A stretch of 7,159 bases of DNA from Alphaproteobacteria bacterium. Lineage in GTDB: Bacteria > Pseudomonadota > Alphaproteobacteria > Reyranellales > Reyranellaceae. The stretch covers positions 1 through 7,159 of the forward strand of contig JABCYT010000164.1 of NCBI GenBank assembly GCA_013290035.1, given 5' to 3'. Both the position numbers and the translations under genes were made by a program. Shown here one piece after another: positions 1-6,707 of the stretch. The notes beneath the pieces were generated by a model. It saw only the letters and a program-made list of their open reading frames with translations, ran no database searches and was not told where the DNA came from. Numbering within the stretch: position 1 is the first letter of the stretch; the number at the start of each line of letters is the position of its first letter.

Positions 1-718
<718 letters not shown>

Positions 719-725
719 CGAACTA

Positions 726-729
726 CCTC
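726..729 (-). promoter_or_regulatory. Ribosome binding site deciding the clpA start
   Basis: The minus strand reads GAGG here, 7 bases before the ATG at 718 and 13 before the ATG at 712. The spacing favours the upstream ATG (protein begins MSMLSKN) over the second ATG (MLSKN), although the latter matches the start familiar from E. coli ClpA. Confidence 0.6.
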
Positions 730-757
730 GACTGGAAAGACGAACTACTCTTTACAA

Positions 758-1192
758 CTATTCCTTCTCCAAAGTGCACTGGAGAGGATGCTGGTTTTTG
801 CGGGCGTAATCCACCGTTTGCGTCACCTTGGTTTCGGCGATCTCGTAGGTGTAAACGCCGCACACACCCACGCCCTTCTGGTGGACGTGAAGCATGATCT
901 TCGTGGCTTCATCGCGATTCTTCTGGAAGATGTGCTCCAGAACGTCGACCACGAACTCCATCGGCGTGTAGTCGTCGTTCAGCATCAACACCTTGTACAT
1001 CGACGGCTTCTTGGTTCGCGTCCTGGTCAGCGTCAGCGCACCGCTGCGCCCCTCGCCTTCGCCGTTTCCGCCCTCGCCGTTTCCACCGTCGCGCCGCGCC
1101 GGCGGCTGCGGCGGGCCGCCCGGGGGCTCCTTGGGGCCGCCCAGCCGGTCGCCGTCGAGGCGCCATTCGCATGCATTACGCAGAGAGGCCAT
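758..1192 (-). CDS. clpS: ATP-dependent Clp protease adaptor ClpS
   Basis: ClpS recognises proteins with destabilising N-terminal residues and hands them to ClpA for degradation by ClpAP in the cytoplasm. With the ATG at 1192 the protein is 144 residues. The conserved core covers about 57-144: [19 protein letters not shown], then [18 protein letters not shown], ending in the family's usual [10 protein letters not shown]. The N-degron pocket residues known from E. coli ClpS (Asn34, Asp35, Asp36, Met40, His66) are all present here as N72, D73, D74, M78 and H104. Residues 10-52 form a Pro/Gly/Glu-rich, low-complexity extension with a GNGEG repeat, longer than the roughly 25-residue tail of the E. 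coli protein. The frame stays open to a TTG at 1219, but that codon sits in the U-tract of a terminator, so ATG 1192 is chosen. Its ribosome binding site is weak (GGGG, 13 bases upstream). No ATG, GTG or TTG occurs between residue 1 and the core Met65. clpA follows after 39 bases. Confidence 0.93.
   Translation of the reverse strand: MASLRNACEWRLDGDRLGGPKEPPGGPPQPPARRDGGNGEGGNGEGEGRSGALTLTRTRTKKPSMYKVLMLNDDYTPMEFVVDVLEHIFQKNRDEATKIMLHVHQKGVGVCGVYTYEIAETKVTQTVDYARKNQHPLQCTLEKE
1060..1089. repeat. Two-copy 15-base tandem repeat inside clpS
   Basis: Two adjacent 15-base units, 1060-1074 and 1075-1089, match at 13 of 15 positions. They encode two copies of a GNGEG-type pentapeptide in the N-terminal tail of ClpS. 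Because the unit is a multiple of three, copy-number change would lengthen or shorten the tail without a frameshift. Confidence 0.7.
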
Positions 1193-1209
1193 CGTTCGGA
1201 TCACACCCC

Positions 1210-1245
1210 AAAAAATCAAAGCCGCCTAAGAATTATATAGGCAGC
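1210..1245 (-). terminator. Intrinsic terminator of the exported-protein gene
   Basis: The transcript on the minus strand would form an 8-bp stem, GCUGCCUA pairing with UAGGCGGC (one U-G wobble), around a 9-base loop. It is followed directly by a U-rich tract (UUUGAUUUUUU, 1220-1210). It begins 13 bases after the stop codon of the gene at 1259-1966. The stem plus U-tract in such GC-rich surroundings is a classic Rho-independent arrangement. It separates that gene from clpS, which lies downstream on the same strand. Confidence 0.75.
1232..1237 (-). promoter_or_regulatory. Candidate -10 box for clpS-clpA
   Basis: The minus strand reads a perfect TATAAT here, inside the loop of the terminator hairpin. 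A transcript would begin near 1225, leaving a leader of about 33 bases before the clpS ATG at 1192. No good -35 hexamer is found at the usual 16-18 base spacing (AGCGGA at 17), so the assignment rests on the -10 match, the position, and the need for a promoter after the terminator. Confidence 0.35.
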
Positions 1246-1258
1246 CCAAGCGATTCCG

Positions 1259-1966
1259 CTACCTCGGTCGCAGCCCATCCTTCCCCACCGTCAGGGTCCA
1301 CTTGTTAGCATTCATGTGGTTGACCGGGGCGTTTGGGTCGCGGCGCAGTTCCGCAGGCACGAGCTTGCGGGGCGGATTGACTGGAATAGGCACGGTATCC
1401 CAGGCGAAAAGCCTGGCCGCGAACTTCACGTTTGCGAAACCGTCGGTCGGATAGTGGTACGCCTGAAAGCCCCACACGCCGTTGCGGCAGGAGGCGACCG
1501 TCCACCAGAAATCCACATCCGGCAGGCGCAGACCGTCGCGCGGCGGGCCGAAGGCCGCACTTGCCTGGAGCAACCCTACCAGTTCGCGGGTTTCATCGGC
1601 ATTCAGGATCCGCTCGCCGCGCCGCATGCGCCATGGGTTGAGCACGTCGCCCGGATCGGCGACCAGGAGGTTGGCCACGTTGCCTTGATTGGCCAGCACA
1701 CCCATGCTGAGGCCGGCCGTGCCGTCAGGCTGCAGAAAGACCTCATAGGTTCGGACTTGCTCGTCATAGATCGCATTGTAGACCAGGCGCAGACGATTGC
1801 GGCCGTCCTTGCCGCAGGCTTGTCGGATGTCGTCGCCGCCGACATAGTCGAACCAATGAAAGCTGCGAACGATCGGCAGGTCGACATTGCGGTCCGCCCG
1901 TTGCGCGAAGGCCGTTGAACCGGCGAGAAGGATCAGTGCGAACGCCGCCGCAAACACCCGTTTCAT
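1259..1966 (-). CDS. Exported protein of unknown function
   Basis: The product is 235 residues and I do not recognise its family. It starts with a clear Sec signal peptide: MKR, then a hydrophobic stretch at 4-17, then a signal peptidase I site of type AFA|Q, giving a mature protein from about residue 22. No lipobox cysteine is present, so it is probably a soluble periplasmic or secreted protein of about 214 residues. It has exactly two cysteines (C51 and C160), both in the mature part, which could form a disulfide. The mature part is rich in Trp and Tyr (FHWFDYVGGDD at 36-46, DFWWTVASC at 152-160, YHYPTDGF at 170-177). No catalytic motif or further membrane segment is apparent. The ATG at 1966 has a GAGAGG 4 bases upstream. 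It is transcribed divergently from the carboxypeptidase gene, lies upstream of clpS on the same strand, and is followed by its own terminator. A role in the cell envelope is only a guess from export and neighbourhood. Confidence 0.85.
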   Translation of the reverse strand: MKRVFAAAFALILLAGSTAFAQRADRNVDLPIVRSFHWFDYVGGDDIRQACGKDGRNRLRLVYNAIYDEQVRTYEVFLQPDGTAGLSMGVLANQGNVANLLVADPGDVLNPWRMRRGERILNADETRELVGLLQASAAFGPPRDGLRLPDVDFWWTVASCRNGVWGFQAYHYPTDGFANVKFAARLFAWDTVPIPVNPPRKLVPAELRRDPNAPVNHMNANKWTLTVGKDGLRPR

Positions 1967-2132
1967 GTCGCCTCTCTTGTGGTTTGCCGTGCAGTTTCCG
2001 GTCCAACTTGGGCGCGAGGACGGCGGCTGAAAAGTTGCATAACCCCACCAATTTTAGTATTGTCGGAGAAATTGCCTATAACCTGTTGCATGGGCACAAG
2101 AATATAGACTTTAGTGTAATGGCTTAAACGCG
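1967..2132. promoter_or_regulatory. Divergent intergenic region between the exported-protein and carboxypeptidase genes
   Basis: These 166 bases separate the starts of two divergent genes and so should hold a promoter for each. The half nearest the carboxypeptidase (about 2034-2128) is much richer in A and T than the rest of the window, with elements such as TATAAC (2077-2082) and TATAGA (2103-2108). None of these pairs with a convincing -35 hexamer at 16-18 bases in either direction. A 7-base direct repeat, GTTGCAT, occurs at 2034-2040 and 2085-2091. The promoters cannot be placed by eye. Confidence 0.45.
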
Positions 2133-3557
2133 ATGATATTCCCCCTCAGGCGCATCGCGGCCAGCCTAACCGGGCTAGCCGTTGGTATTCTTTTCATCAC
2201 AGCGACGCTTGCGCCCTCCGGCGCAGATGCGCAGTCGACCGCGATCAAGCGCGCGGTCCCGCCCGCCAAGGCGCACGGCAAGTCGGCTGTTCGCACCCCG
2301 TCCTCGTGGGTTCCCAATCCGGCGGTGACCGGCAAGGACGCCTATCTCATCCTCGACGCCACGAGCGGCCGTGAGCTCGTCGCCGACCGTGCCGACGAAT
2401 TGCGCCATCCGGCTTCGCTCACCAAGCTGATGACGATCTATCTCACCTTCTCCGCCCTCGATTCCGGCCGGCTGTCGCTGGGCGATGCGCTGCCGGTGTC
2501 GATCAACGCCCTGAACGCGCCGCCGACCAAGATCGGCCTGCCGCCCGGCGGCACGGTGAACGTGCGCGACGCCACGATGGCGCTGGTGACCCGTTCGGCC
2601 AACGACGCCGCCATCGTACTCGCCGAGGCACTGGGCGGCGACGAGGCGACGTTCGCCCAGCTCATGACGCAGAAGGCCCGCCAGCTCGGCATGACGTCGA
2701 CGGTGTACCGCAACGCCTCGGGCCTGCCCAACCGCGACCAGGTCACGACGGCGCGCGACCTGGCCAGGCTCGCTTTCGCGCTGATGCGCGATTTCCCGCA
2801 CTACTATGCGATCTTCTCGGTGCAGAGCTATCCGTATCGTGGCCGCATCCTGGAAAACCACAATCGCATGCTGCTTTCCTACGAAGGCGCCGACGGCCTC
2901 AAGACCGGCTATACCGTCGCCTCCGGCTTCAATCTCGTGATGTCGGCGATGCGCGACAACCGCCGCCTGATCGGCGTCGTGATGGGCGGCGACAGCGCCG
3001 GCCAGCGCGACCGCATGATGGCAGACCTGATGGATTACGGTTTCGCCACGGCCCAGTCGATGCGGCTGTCGCCCTGGACGTCGATCCGCAAGCCGGCGTC
3101 GGCGCGCTACACCGCCAGCAATTTCGATCCGAGCCTGGTACTCCCCGAGTCGACGCCGCGACTTGCCGCGCCCGCGGTCCCGCCCGCCGCTCAGCCGCCG
3201 GTGCAGACCGTCTCGACCGACCAGCGCGTCGCCGGTCCCGCGGTTCCGGCGCCGGCAGCCGCCGTGCCGGGCGGCCCGGCGATCGGCAGCTGGGTGATCC
3301 AGGTCGGGTCGTTCAGCGATTCACAGGGCGCTCAGCTTGCGCTGGAGCGCGCCTCCTCCGCCCTGCCCGATTCGATGCGCGCGGCCGCCGCGGCCACCGT
3401 CGACGAGGTGCAGATGGCCAACAAGACCTTCCATCGCGCCCGCCTCGCCAACCTGTCGCAGGGACAGGCGATCGATGGCTGCAAGCAGCTCGAGAAACGC
3501 AAGATCTACTGCTCGGCCATCCAGGTCACTGCCTGGAATACACCGGGCGCGCGCTGA
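2133..3557 (+). CDS. D-alanyl-D-alanine carboxypeptidase (peptidase S11, PBP5/6-like) with SPOR domain
   Basis: The enzyme removes the terminal D-Ala from peptidoglycan pentapeptides in the periplasm, limiting cross-linking. The 474-residue protein has a signal peptide (hydrophobic 11-27, probable cleavage GADA|Q at 33/34). The S11 penicillin-binding domain (about 63-310) has all three active-site motifs: S95-L-T-K98 with the nucleophile Ser95, S155-A-N157, and K257-T-G259. A Pro/Ala-rich linker (about 341-383) leads to a C-terminal SPOR domain (about 385-466, opening GSWVIQVGSFSDSQGAQ), a fold known to bind denuded septal glycan. C450 and C460 both lie in the SPOR domain. No second transmembrane or amphipathic anchor is evident, so SPOR may replace the C-terminal membrane helix of E. 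coli PBP5. The ATG at 2133 is the only plausible start (in-frame stop at 2112, next Met at residue 100), but it has no visible Shine-Dalgarno sequence. The last 32 bases overlap the convergent gene. The dacA/dacF/dacC paralogues cannot be told apart here, so no symbol is given. Confidence 0.95.
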   Translation: MIFPLRRIAASLTGLAVGILFITATLAPSGADAQSTAIKRAVPPAKAHGKSAVRTPSSWVPNPAVTGKDAYLILDATSGRELVADRADELRHPASLTKLMTIYLTFSALDSGRLSLGDALPVSINALNAPPTKIGLPPGGTVNVRDATMALVTRSANDAAIVLAEALGGDEATFAQLMTQKARQLGMTSTVYRNASGLPNRDQVTTARDLARLAFALMRDFPHYYAIFSVQSYPYRGRILENHNRMLLSYEGADGLKTGYTVASGFNLVMSAMRDNRRLIGVVMGGDSAGQRDRMMADLMDYGFATAQSMRLSPWTSIRKPASARYTASNFDPSLVLPESTPRLAAPAVPPAAQPPVQTVSTDQRVAGPAVPAPAAAVPGGPAIGSWVIQVGSFSDSQGAQLALERASSALPDSMRAAAAATVDEVQMANKTFHRARLANLSQGQAIDGCKQLEKRKIYCSAIQVTAWNTPGAR

Positions 3558-3960
3558 GCCTGCGCTTCAGCCGGCCCACGAACGCCTGCTTGTGACGGCG
3601 CTGCCAGAGCGCGAGATCCCATAGCTCGCCGCTCGGCTGCAGGCGGCTCTGCACCGGCTCGAACACCGACACCGTGGTCATCGCGCCCGCCACCCGCACG
3701 CGCAGAGGCACAACGCGATAGCCCGGCCCCTCGTAGTCGGTGAGCAGCGCCACGTCGCGCGCGCTCAGCCCGCTCACGACGACTCCGGGGACCGTGCCGC
3801 GCGGATCGCGCACGACAATGGGGTAAGTCGCGCTTTTCACCCGCCGTCGCGCGTGGCCGGGCAGGTTGGCCGGCACGAACGCCGCCGGCGGCAGCCGTCG
3901 TCGCAGCACCAGGGCCGTGACGTCGTGATCGAGCAGCGTGCCGTAGAAGAAGAAGCGCAT
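3526..3960 (-). CDS. Gamma-glutamylcyclotransferase (GGCT/AIG2-like) family protein
   Basis: The 144-residue protein has the GGCT-fold hallmarks: an N-terminal strand ending in the substrate-loop motif Y6-G-T-L9 ([14 protein letters not shown]), and LLTDYEGPGYRVVPLRV at 72-88, where E77 sits where the family's catalytic glutamate is expected. Family members cyclise gamma-glutamyl peptides or amines to 5-oxoproline, but many AIG2-like proteins have no known substrate, so the reaction is not assigned. The C-terminal quarter is basic (WQRRHKQAFVGRLKRR at 119-134). No signal peptide is seen, so it should be cytoplasmic. The frame is open further upstream (to 4116), but that part is low-complexity Arg/Gly sequence antisense-shifted inside the phosphomutase gene. 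The start is placed at 3960 because homology-like sequence begins exactly there. Its ATG shares one base with the upstream stop (TGATG), implying translational coupling; no strong ribosome binding site is present. The 3' end overlaps the convergent carboxypeptidase gene. Confidence 0.88.
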   Translation of the reverse strand: MRFFFYGTLLDHDVTALVLRRRLPPAAFVPANLPGHARRRVKSATYPIVVRDPRGTVPGVVVSGLSARDVALLTDYEGPGYRVVPLRVRVAGAMTTVSVFEPVQSRLQPSGELWDLALWQRRHKQAFVGRLKRRLSARPVYSRQ

Positions 3961-5363
3961 CAGTGGTGTCCGGCCGATGCCTCGTCGGGCAGGCTGACCC
4001 CGCTTGCCGACAGCGCCGCCCTGAGATCGCCCTTGAGACGCGCCAGACCCGCCTCGTCGGCCGCCTCGCAGCGCGCCACCAGGACCGGCTGCGTGTTCGA
4101 CGCGCGCAGCAGCCACCAGCCGTCCGCGGTGCTGACCCGCACGCCGTCGATGTCGGAGAACTTGGCCCCGGCCTTGTGCAGGCGTCCCTTGACCTCATCG
4201 ACGACGTCGAATTTGCGCGCATCGGGACAATCGAAGCGCAGCTCGGGCGTATTGACCGGCTGGGGCAGGCCATCGCGCATCTCGGCCAGGCTTTCCCCGG
4301 CATTGGCCACGATGTTCAGCAGCCGCAGCCCGCAATAAAGCGCGTCGTCGAAACCATAAAAGGTGTCGGCGAAGAAGATGTGGCCGCTCATCTCGCCGGC
4401 CAGCGGCGCGCCGATCTCCGCCATCTTGCTCTTGATCAGCGAATGGCCGGTCTTGAACATCATCGGCTTGCCGCCGGCGCGCGCGATCTCGTCGAACAGC
4501 ACCTGGCTTGCCTTGACGTCGGCGATGATGGTGGCGCCCGGATGCGTCTTCAGCACGTCGCGCGACCACAGCACCAGGAGCTGGTCGCCCCACAGGATGC
4601 GGCCCTTTCCGTCGATCGCCCCGATGCGGTCGCCGTCGCCGTCGAAGGCGATGCCGAGGTCGCAGCCGCGCTGCTTCACCTCGGCCATGAGCTGCACCAG
4701 GTTCTCAGGCACCGTCGGATCGGGATGGTGCGCCGGGAAGGTGCCGTCGACCTTCTCGTTCAGCACGAAATGCTCGCCCGGCAGCTTGTCGACGACGGCG
4801 CGGATCGACACGCCGACCGCACCGTTCCCGGTGTCCCAGGCGACCTTGAGCTTCTTGCCGGGCTTGACGTCCCGGAGAAGACGCGCCGCGTAGTCGGCGA
4901 GAATGTTCCTCTTCTCCGCCTTGCCCTGCCCGCTTTCCCAGTCGCCCTTGGCCGCCAAGGCGCCCAGCGTCTGGATGTCGACACCGAAGAATGGCTTCTT
5001 GCCCATCATCATCTTGAAGCCGTTGTAGTCCGGCGGATTGTGCGAACCGGTGATCTGGATGCCGCCGTCGGCATCGAAGTGGTAGACGGCGAAATAAAGC
5101 ATCGGCGTCGCCGCGACGCCGATATTGGTCACGTCGACACCGGCGGCCGTCAGGCCCTCGATGCAGGCGGCGGCCAGGTCCGGCGAGCTCAGCCGCCCGT
5201 CATAGCCCAGCGCGACGCGGCGCCCACCCTTGCGGCGGACCATCGTGCCGAAGGTGCGGCCGATGGCGCGCGCATCGGCGGCATGCACGGTGCTGCCGAC
5301 GATGCCGCGGATGTCATATTCGCGCAGGACGCTGGAATCGAACTTGTGCGCCGTCTGGTTCAT
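3960..5363 (-). CDS. Phosphomannomutase/phosphoglucomutase (alpha-D-phosphohexomutase, AlgC type)
   Basis: The enzyme interconverts hexose 6-phosphates and 1-phosphates (glucose and/or mannose), supplying glucose-1-phosphate to GalU or mannose-1-phosphate for GDP-mannose. The 467-residue length is typical. All four family signatures are intact: the phosphoserine loop T105-G-S-H-N-P110 with Ser107 as phosphate carrier, the metal loop D241-G-D-G-D-R246, the sugar-specificity loop G323-E-M-S-G-H328, and the phosphate-binding loop R420-ASNTQP. The EYDIRG motif near the N-terminus (15-20) and [13 protein letters not shown] match the dual-specificity Pseudomonas AlgC type more than single-purpose Pgm. 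The ATG at 5363 has GGAG 7 bases upstream. It lies 24 bases after ugd, and its stop overlaps the start of the cyclotransferase-like gene by one base. Whether the main substrate is glucose or mannose cannot be read from sequence. The position with galU and ugd favours a glucose role. Confidence 0.95.
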   Translation of the reverse strand: MNQTAHKFDSSVLREYDIRGIVGSTVHAADARAIGRTFGTMVRRKGGRRVALGYDGRLSSPDLAAACIEGLTAAGVDVTNIGVAATPMLYFAVYHFDADGGIQITGSHNPPDYNGFKMMMGKKPFFGVDIQTLGALAAKGDWESGQGKAEKRNILADYAARLLRDVKPGKKLKVAWDTGNGAVGVSIRAVVDKLPGEHFVLNEKVDGTFPAHHPDPTVPENLVQLMAEVKQRGCDLGIAFDGDGDRIGAIDGKGRILWGDQLLVLWSRDVLKTHPGATIIADVKASQVLFDEIARAGGKPMMFKTGHSLIKSKMAEIGAPLAGEMSGHIFFADTFYGFDDALYCGLRLLNIVANAGESLAEMRDGLPQPVNTPELRFDCPDARKFDVVDEVKGRLHKAGAKFSDIDGVRVSTADGWWLLRASNTQPVLVARCEAADEAGLARLKGDLRAALSASGVSLPDEASAGHH

Positions 5364-5370
5364 GCAAACG

Positions 5371-5374
5371 CTCC
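5371..5374 (-). promoter_or_regulatory. Ribosome binding site of the phosphohexomutase gene
   Basis: GGAG on the minus strand, 7 bases before the ATG at 5363, lies within the 24-base gap after ugd. It supports independent initiation at this start. Confidence 0.55.
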
Positions 5375-5387
5375 GGATGGGCAGGGG

Positions 5388-6704
5388 TCAGTTGCGCGGC
5401 TTGGGACGGCCGACGCCCTCGTAGGCGAAGCCCAGGCCGCGCATTTCCTCGGGATCGAAGATGTTGCGCAGGTCGACGATCCGCGGCTTGCGCATCGCCT
5501 CCTTCAGCCGCCGCGGATCGAGGCCGCGGAATTCGTGCCACTCGGTGATGACGACCAGCACATCGGCGCCGGTCGCCGCTTCATAGGCGGTCTTGGCGAA
5601 GGCGATGCCGGGGATCATGCGCCCGGCCTCCGTCATGCCCTCGGGATCGAAGGCGACGATCCGGGCGCCCGCCGCCTGCAGCGCCGGCACGATGTCGAGC
5701 GACGGCGCATCGCGCATGTCGTCGGTGTTGGCCTTGAAAGTGAGGCCCAGCACGCCGATCGTGAGGCCCGACACCGAGCCGCCGCAGAAGTCGATGACCT
5801 TCCTGGCCATCTTCTTCTTGCGCGAACTGTTGATCTCGATCACCTGCTCGACGATCGTCTGCGGCGCATCGACCTCGCGCGCGGTATAGGCAAGCGCCAG
5901 CGTATCCTTGGGAAAGCACGATCCGCCGAAACCAGGACCGGGATGGAGGAACTTGCGGCCGATGCGGCCGTCGAGCCCGATGCCGCGCGCCACGTCGTGG
6001 ACGTCGGCGCCCACCTTCTCGCAGAGATCGGCGATCTCGTTGATGAAGGTGATCTTGGTGGCAAGGAAGGCGTTGCCGGCGTACTTGGTGACCTCGGCCG
6101 TCTCGATATTGGTGAACACCATCGGTGTCTGAATGAGGTTGAGCGGCCGGTAGATGCCCGCCATCACGTCGCGCGCCCGCTCGCTCTCGACGCCGATCAC
6201 GACCCGGTCGGGCTTCATGAAATCCTCGATCGCCGCCCCCTCGCGCAGGAACTCCGGATTCGAGCAGACGTCGAACTCGGCGGCCGGCTGGGCCTCGCGG
6301 ATGATGCGGGCGACCTCGCGACCGGTGCCGACCGGCACCGTCGACTTGGTGACGACGACGGTATAGCCGCGGATGGCGTCGGCGATCTCGGCAGTCGCAG
6401 CGTAGACGTAGCTCAGGTCGGCATGGCCGTCGCCGCGGCGGGTCGGCGTGCCGACGGCGATGAACACCGCGTCGGCGCCAGCCACCGCCTCGTCGAGGCC
6501 GGCGCCGAAGGCGAGGCGGCCGGCGCGCATGTTGTCGGTGACCAGCTTGTCGAGGCCGGGTTCGTAGATCGGCATTTCGCCCTTGCGCAGGCGGGCGATC
6601 TTGCCCTCGTCCTTGTCGACGCAGACCACGTCGTGACCGAACTGGGCGAAGCAGGCGCCGGACACCAGTCCGACATAGCCCGAACCGATCATGGCAATAC
6701 GCAT
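5388..6704 (-). CDS. ugd: UDP-glucose 6-dehydrogenase
   Basis: This enzyme oxidises UDP-glucose to UDP-glucuronate in two NAD+-dependent steps in the cytoplasm, a precursor for acidic polysaccharides and lipid A or LPS modification. The protein is 438 residues, the usual bacterial length. The N-terminal Rossmann domain begins MRIAMIGSGYVGLVSG, with the NAD-binding GSGYVG at 7-12 and the acidic residue D30 at the end of the second strand. Further conserved blocks are KSTVPVGTG (120-128), NPEFLREG (149-156), and the central helix with K207 and N211. The catalytic block GPGFGGSCFPKD (256-267) carries the nucleophile C263 and D267. The C-terminal UDP-binding domain includes LGLTFKANTDDMRD (319-332). 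The spacing K207/N211/C263/D267 equals that of the characterised streptococcal enzyme (K204/N208/C260/D264). The ATG at 6704 lies 3 bases after the galU stop. GDP-mannose dehydrogenase is the main alternative, but the neighbouring galU argues for UDP-glucose. Confidence 0.95.
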   Translation of the reverse strand: MRIAMIGSGYVGLVSGACFAQFGHDVVCVDKDEGKIARLRKGEMPIYEPGLDKLVTDNMRAGRLAFGAGLDEAVAGADAVFIAVGTPTRRGDGHADLSYVYAATAEIADAIRGYTVVVTKSTVPVGTGREVARIIREAQPAAEFDVCSNPEFLREGAAIEDFMKPDRVVIGVESERARDVMAGIYRPLNLIQTPMVFTNIETAEVTKYAGNAFLATKITFINEIADLCEKVGADVHDVARGIGLDGRIGRKFLHPGPGFGGSCFPKDTLALAYTAREVDAPQTIVEQVIEINSSRKKKMARKVIDFCGGSVSGLTIGVLGLTFKANTDDMRDAPSLDIVPALQAAGARIVAFDPEGMTEAGRMIPGIAFAKTAYEAATGADVLVVITEWHEFRGLDPRRLKEAMRKPRIVDLRNIFDPEEMRGLGFAYEGVGRPKPRN

Positions 6705-6707
6705 CGG

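Noticed and set aside
1193..1219. A TTG start at 1219 that would lengthen ClpS by nine residues (MIFWGVIRT).
   Set aside because: The codon lies in the U-tract of the terminator and only a few bases after the likely transcript start; the extension is not ClpS-like. ATG 1192 is the better start.
2077..2120. Sigma-70-type promoter for the carboxypeptidase built from TTGCAT (2086) and TATAGA (2103) or TGTAAT (2115).
   Set aside because: The spacers would be 11 or 23 bases, outside the functional range, so no specific promoter is annotated.
2175..2861. A 228-codon minus-strand open frame inside the carboxypeptidase gene.
   Set aside because: It is antisense to a gene with intact active-site motifs, has no supporting ribosome binding site and has shadow-like composition.
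3961..4116. A 52-residue N-terminal extension of the cyclotransferase-like protein.
   Set aside because: It is Gly/Arg/Ala-rich and wholly contained in another frame of the phosphohexomutase gene; the GGCT fold begins exactly at the ATG at 3960.
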